From Lentimicrobiaceae bacterium (GTDB lineage: Bacteria; Bacteroidota; Bacteroidia; Bacteroidales; F082), in assembly GCA_015061315.1 (NCBI GenBank), contig SUWV01000005.1, forward strand, positions 1-64,000: a stretch of 64,000 nucleotides of DNA, in the 5' to 3' direction. Within the stretch, counting starts at the first letter, position 1. Every line of letters begins with the position of its first letter. A model generated the notes under the pieces. It saw only the letters and a list, made by a program, of their open reading frames with translations. It was not told the DNA's origin and searched no databases. Below are positions 62,566 to 64,000 of this stretch, piece by piece. A program made the position numbers and the translations under genes.

Positions 62566-62591
62566 TGTCAACAAATTTGTTTACAAATATA
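62566..62591 (-). promoter_or_regulatory. toxin-antitoxin promoter with 20-bp palindromic operator
   Basis: TGTnAACAAATTTGTTnACA at 62566-62585 is symmetric apart from one base pair on each side. It overlaps the -7 box TATATTTG (62584-62591, minus strand). The start codon is 14 bases beyond the palindrome. Binding of the HTH protein here would block the promoter, a textbook autoregulation layout. Confidence 0.75.
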
Positions 62592-62664
62592 ATGTTTTTT
62601 TGCATAACAATGTTTATTCATATAATTATTTTATGAAAAAATAACGATAGGGAATAAAAATATT

Positions 62665-62711
62665 TGCGTCTTTTCGCGTCTTTTCGCGTCCTTTCGCGTC
62701 CTTTCGTGGAC
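62665..62711. repeat. 10-base GCGTCYTTTC array
   Basis: Four to five decamers (GCGTCTTTTC, GCGTCCTTTC, GTGGAC), same family and period as 61221-61315 and followed by the same terminator hairpin. Confidence 0.8.
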
Positions 62712-62717
62712 AAAAAA

Positions 62718-62745
62718 AAATCCGCCGAATTTCTCCGACGGATTT
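62718..62745 (-). terminator. terminator of rpsP
   Basis: AAATCCG...CGGATTT stem, then a run of T on the minus strand, 26 bases after the rpsP stop. Essentially identical to the hairpin at 61320-61347. Confidence 0.85.
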
Positions 62746-62770
62746 TCTTTTGTTATCAAGATTTAGAATC

Positions 62771-63316
62771 TCAAGCTTCTGCTTCTGTTGTTTCTTCAGC
62801 TGCTGGAGCTTCTTCTGTAGCTGCTTCTGCGTTTTCTGCTGCTTCAGCGGCTGCTGCTTCTGCTCTTCTCTTTGCTAACTCAGCGATACGTGCTTCGTTA
62901 ACTTTAGCTTCTGCTTCTAATCTTTCTTTTTGAGCAGCTCTCTTTTGTTCTGCGTTTACTCTTACGAATTCAGCTGCCTTTGCTTCTTTTTCTTTCATCC
63001 AGTTTTGGAACTTGACTTCTGCTTGTTCAGCTGTCATAGCGCCTTTCTTAACGCCAACCAATAAGTGTTTCTTTAACAAAACGCCTTTTTGTGAAAGGAT
63101 TGAACGTACTGTGTCGGTTGGTTGAGCACCTTTGTTTAACCAGTCTAATGCTTTGTCAAAGTTGATGTTGATTTGAGCTGGTTGTGCTACTGGATTGTAA
63201 GTACCGATTTTTTCAATGAAACGACCATCACGTGGTGCACGAGCGTCTGCAATTACAATATGATAGAAAGGTTGACCTTTTTTACCATGTCTTTGTAATC
63301 TCATTTTTGCTGACAT
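62771..63316 (-). CDS. rpsP: 30S ribosomal protein S16 with long C-terminal tail
   Basis: A 181-residue S16. Residues 1-85 are the normal protein ([31 protein letters not shown]..., partial). After about residue 90 comes an extra tail: a charged helical part ([23 protein letters not shown]) ending in an Ala/Glu-rich, acidic segment. Such tails are seen in Bacteroidetes S16, though this one is fairly long. The usual partner rimM is not adjacent (it is at 16798). Promoter box TATCTTTG at 63384-63391; terminator at 62718. Confidence 0.95.
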   Translation of the reverse strand: MSAKMRLQRHGKKGQPFYHIVIADARAPRDGRFIEKIGTYNPVAQPAQININFDKALDWLNKGAQPTDTVRSILSQKGVLLKKHLLVGVKKGAMTAEQAEVKFQNWMKEKEAKAAEFVRVNAEQKRAAQKERLEAEAKVNEARIAELAKRRAEAAAAEAAENAEAATEEAPAAEETTEAEA

Positions 63317-63383
63317 AATTTCTTCTTTTTAATTGATTAATAATAAATTATTTAAATTTAAACCTACCCGAGGTTTGCGAGTG

Positions 63384-63391
63384 CAAAGATA
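63384..63391 (-). promoter_or_regulatory. -7 box of rpsP
   Basis: TATCTTTG on the minus strand, 67 bases before the rpsP start. The leader between has AT-rich sequence without a clear hairpin. Confidence 0.65.
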
Positions 63392-63438
63392 ATAAAATAA
63401 TCTTTACGAAAAACAGTCTGTATGAAATTATTTTTCAA

Positions 63439-64000
63439 TTAATTAATCTTTAACTCATCAACGAAAATCCAAGCAGGGTAGCCGTAGCCTGAATGTCCTT
63501 CTGGACACATAAATGGCTCAATAACAACATTGACGTATCTTGCATTTGTCTTATCAAAGTCGACATTGAAATTCATGACGCCGTCTTCTGCTATTGTCTC
63601 AATTGGAAATTCTTGATAATGTATCTCCTTAAATTCTTTTCCGTCATCTGAAACTGAAATCTTAACCGACTTAGCATTGAAAATCCAGTCGCCTTTGGTG
63701 AGATTGTTGTTGAATTTCAAATTGCTTATCTCTTGATTTTCTTGTAAATCAATTGTTGCATCTAAGTTTTCTCCAAAGAATGCAATCCAGCGTCCTGTCT
63801 TGTAGTTCTTTCCTCCTGACAATCCGTCAATCAATGTCTGTGCGCCTTCAAAACGATAGTTCTCATGTGGTTCATTCTTCAAACTTATTGGCTTCATCGA
63901 CGATTTGCTGAGTTCGATGTCTGTTTTGAATTCCTTGCCTACACTTGTCTTTCTTTTTACGATAGCTCTTAACTTTGCACTTTCTGTAAGTTTAAGTGGT
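63439..64000 (-). CDS. GH20-type beta-N-acetylhexosaminidase, C-terminal part
   Basis: The frame continues past an internal Met at 63897 to the window edge with no stop (PLKLTESAKLRAIVKRK upstream of it), so the gene is cut by the window, not short. What is seen (about 187 residues) is the C-terminal region of Bacteroidetes GH20 enzymes: the chitobiase/hexosaminidase C-terminal strand module (LRAIVKRKTSVGKEFK) and an F5/8 type C-like lectin domain with YRFEGAQTLIDGLSGG and GRWIAFFGENLDATIDL. The catalytic domain lies outside. Likely cuts N-acetylglucosamine or -galactosamine from host or wall glycans. Confidence 0.75.
   Translation of the reverse strand, partial: PLKLTESAKLRAIVKRKTSVGKEFKTDIELSKSSMKPISLKNEPHENYRFEGAQTLIDGLSGGKNYKTGRWIAFFGENLDATIDLQENQEISNLKFNNNLTKGDWIFNAKSVKISVSDDGKEFKEIHYQEFPIETIAEDGVMNFNVDFDKTNARYVNVVIEPFMCPEGHSGYGYPAWIFVDELKIN

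Overview
The window reads as chromosomal DNA of an anaerobic, AT-rich member of the Bacteroidota, most likely Bacteroidales-like. The evidence is: Bacteroidota-type promoter boxes (TAnnTTTG, often TATCTTTG) before many genes, no regular Shine-Dalgarno sites, a type IX secretion (T9SS) type B sorting domain, the gene order DUF1573 - yajC - YbbR - coaE, and families typical of gut or anaerobic Bacteroidetes (Dcu-type C4-dicarboxylate transporter, C69 dipeptidase, PG0541-type PII-like protein, GH20 hexosaminidase). No rRNA, tRNA, prophage, transposase or CRISPR array was seen. Genes are closely packed, with very few gaps above 300 bases.

Layout. 0-1.5 kb: a DUF1016 (YhcG-like) nuclease with near-identical 150-170 bp promoter/iteron modules on both sides. 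1.5-12 kb: MacB-like ABC ATPase and two large FtsX permeases, then a sigma-54 response regulator, its histidine kinase and a GT39-like membrane glycosyltransferase. 12-16.7 kb: DcuB-like transporter, S23 four-helix protein, ArsP_2-type 10-TM permease with a repeat-built His-rich loop, and an alginate-export-type porin. 16.8-21 kb: rimM, trmN6-like methyltransferase, small lipoprotein, carbamate kinase, dnaB. 21-29 kb: Cas4-like Fe-S nuclease plus MATE exporter, coiled-coil lipoprotein, second sigma-54 regulator, large hybrid kinase. 29-35 kb: TolC-MFP-RND efflux operon ending in a PII-like protein. 35-38.5 kb: TrkH and a LytS/LytTR two-component pair. 38.6-42.7 kb: overlapping operon of LTA-synthase-like enzyme, lipid kinase and MscM/YbdG-like channel. 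42.8-51 kb: M23 peptidase, beta-helix lipoprotein, thioredoxin, smpB, prohibitin-like protein, two outer-membrane barrels. 51-58.6 kb: DUF456, C69 dipeptidase, rarA, coaE/YbbR/yajC/DUF1573, T9SS cargo protein. 58.8-62.6 kb: G+C-rich structured element, a ClpB lacking its N-domain, and an HTH/AbiEii-type toxin-antitoxin pair. 62.7-64 kb: rpsP and the 3' part of a GH20 beta-hexosaminidase.

The most unusual feature is the gaps. Many hold short tandem arrays with a gap-specific unit (7-mer CAATTRA, 8-mer ACTCGTTG-like, 10-mer ATTCGTGGAY, AAAGGGTT and others), often beside palindromes ending AGAGACG/CGTCTCT. The three-gene ABC operon carries related composite arrays in front of each gene. In the ArsP_2-type permease the 8-mer array has entered the reading frame and, mixed with His codons, builds three 19-residue repeats. 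The strongest candidates for new biology are: the duplicated iteron/promoter module of the DUF1016 gene; the in-frame repeat domain; the structured element before the N-domain-less ClpB; the toxin-antitoxin operon with a clear 20-bp operator; and the Cas4-like protein linked to a MATE exporter.
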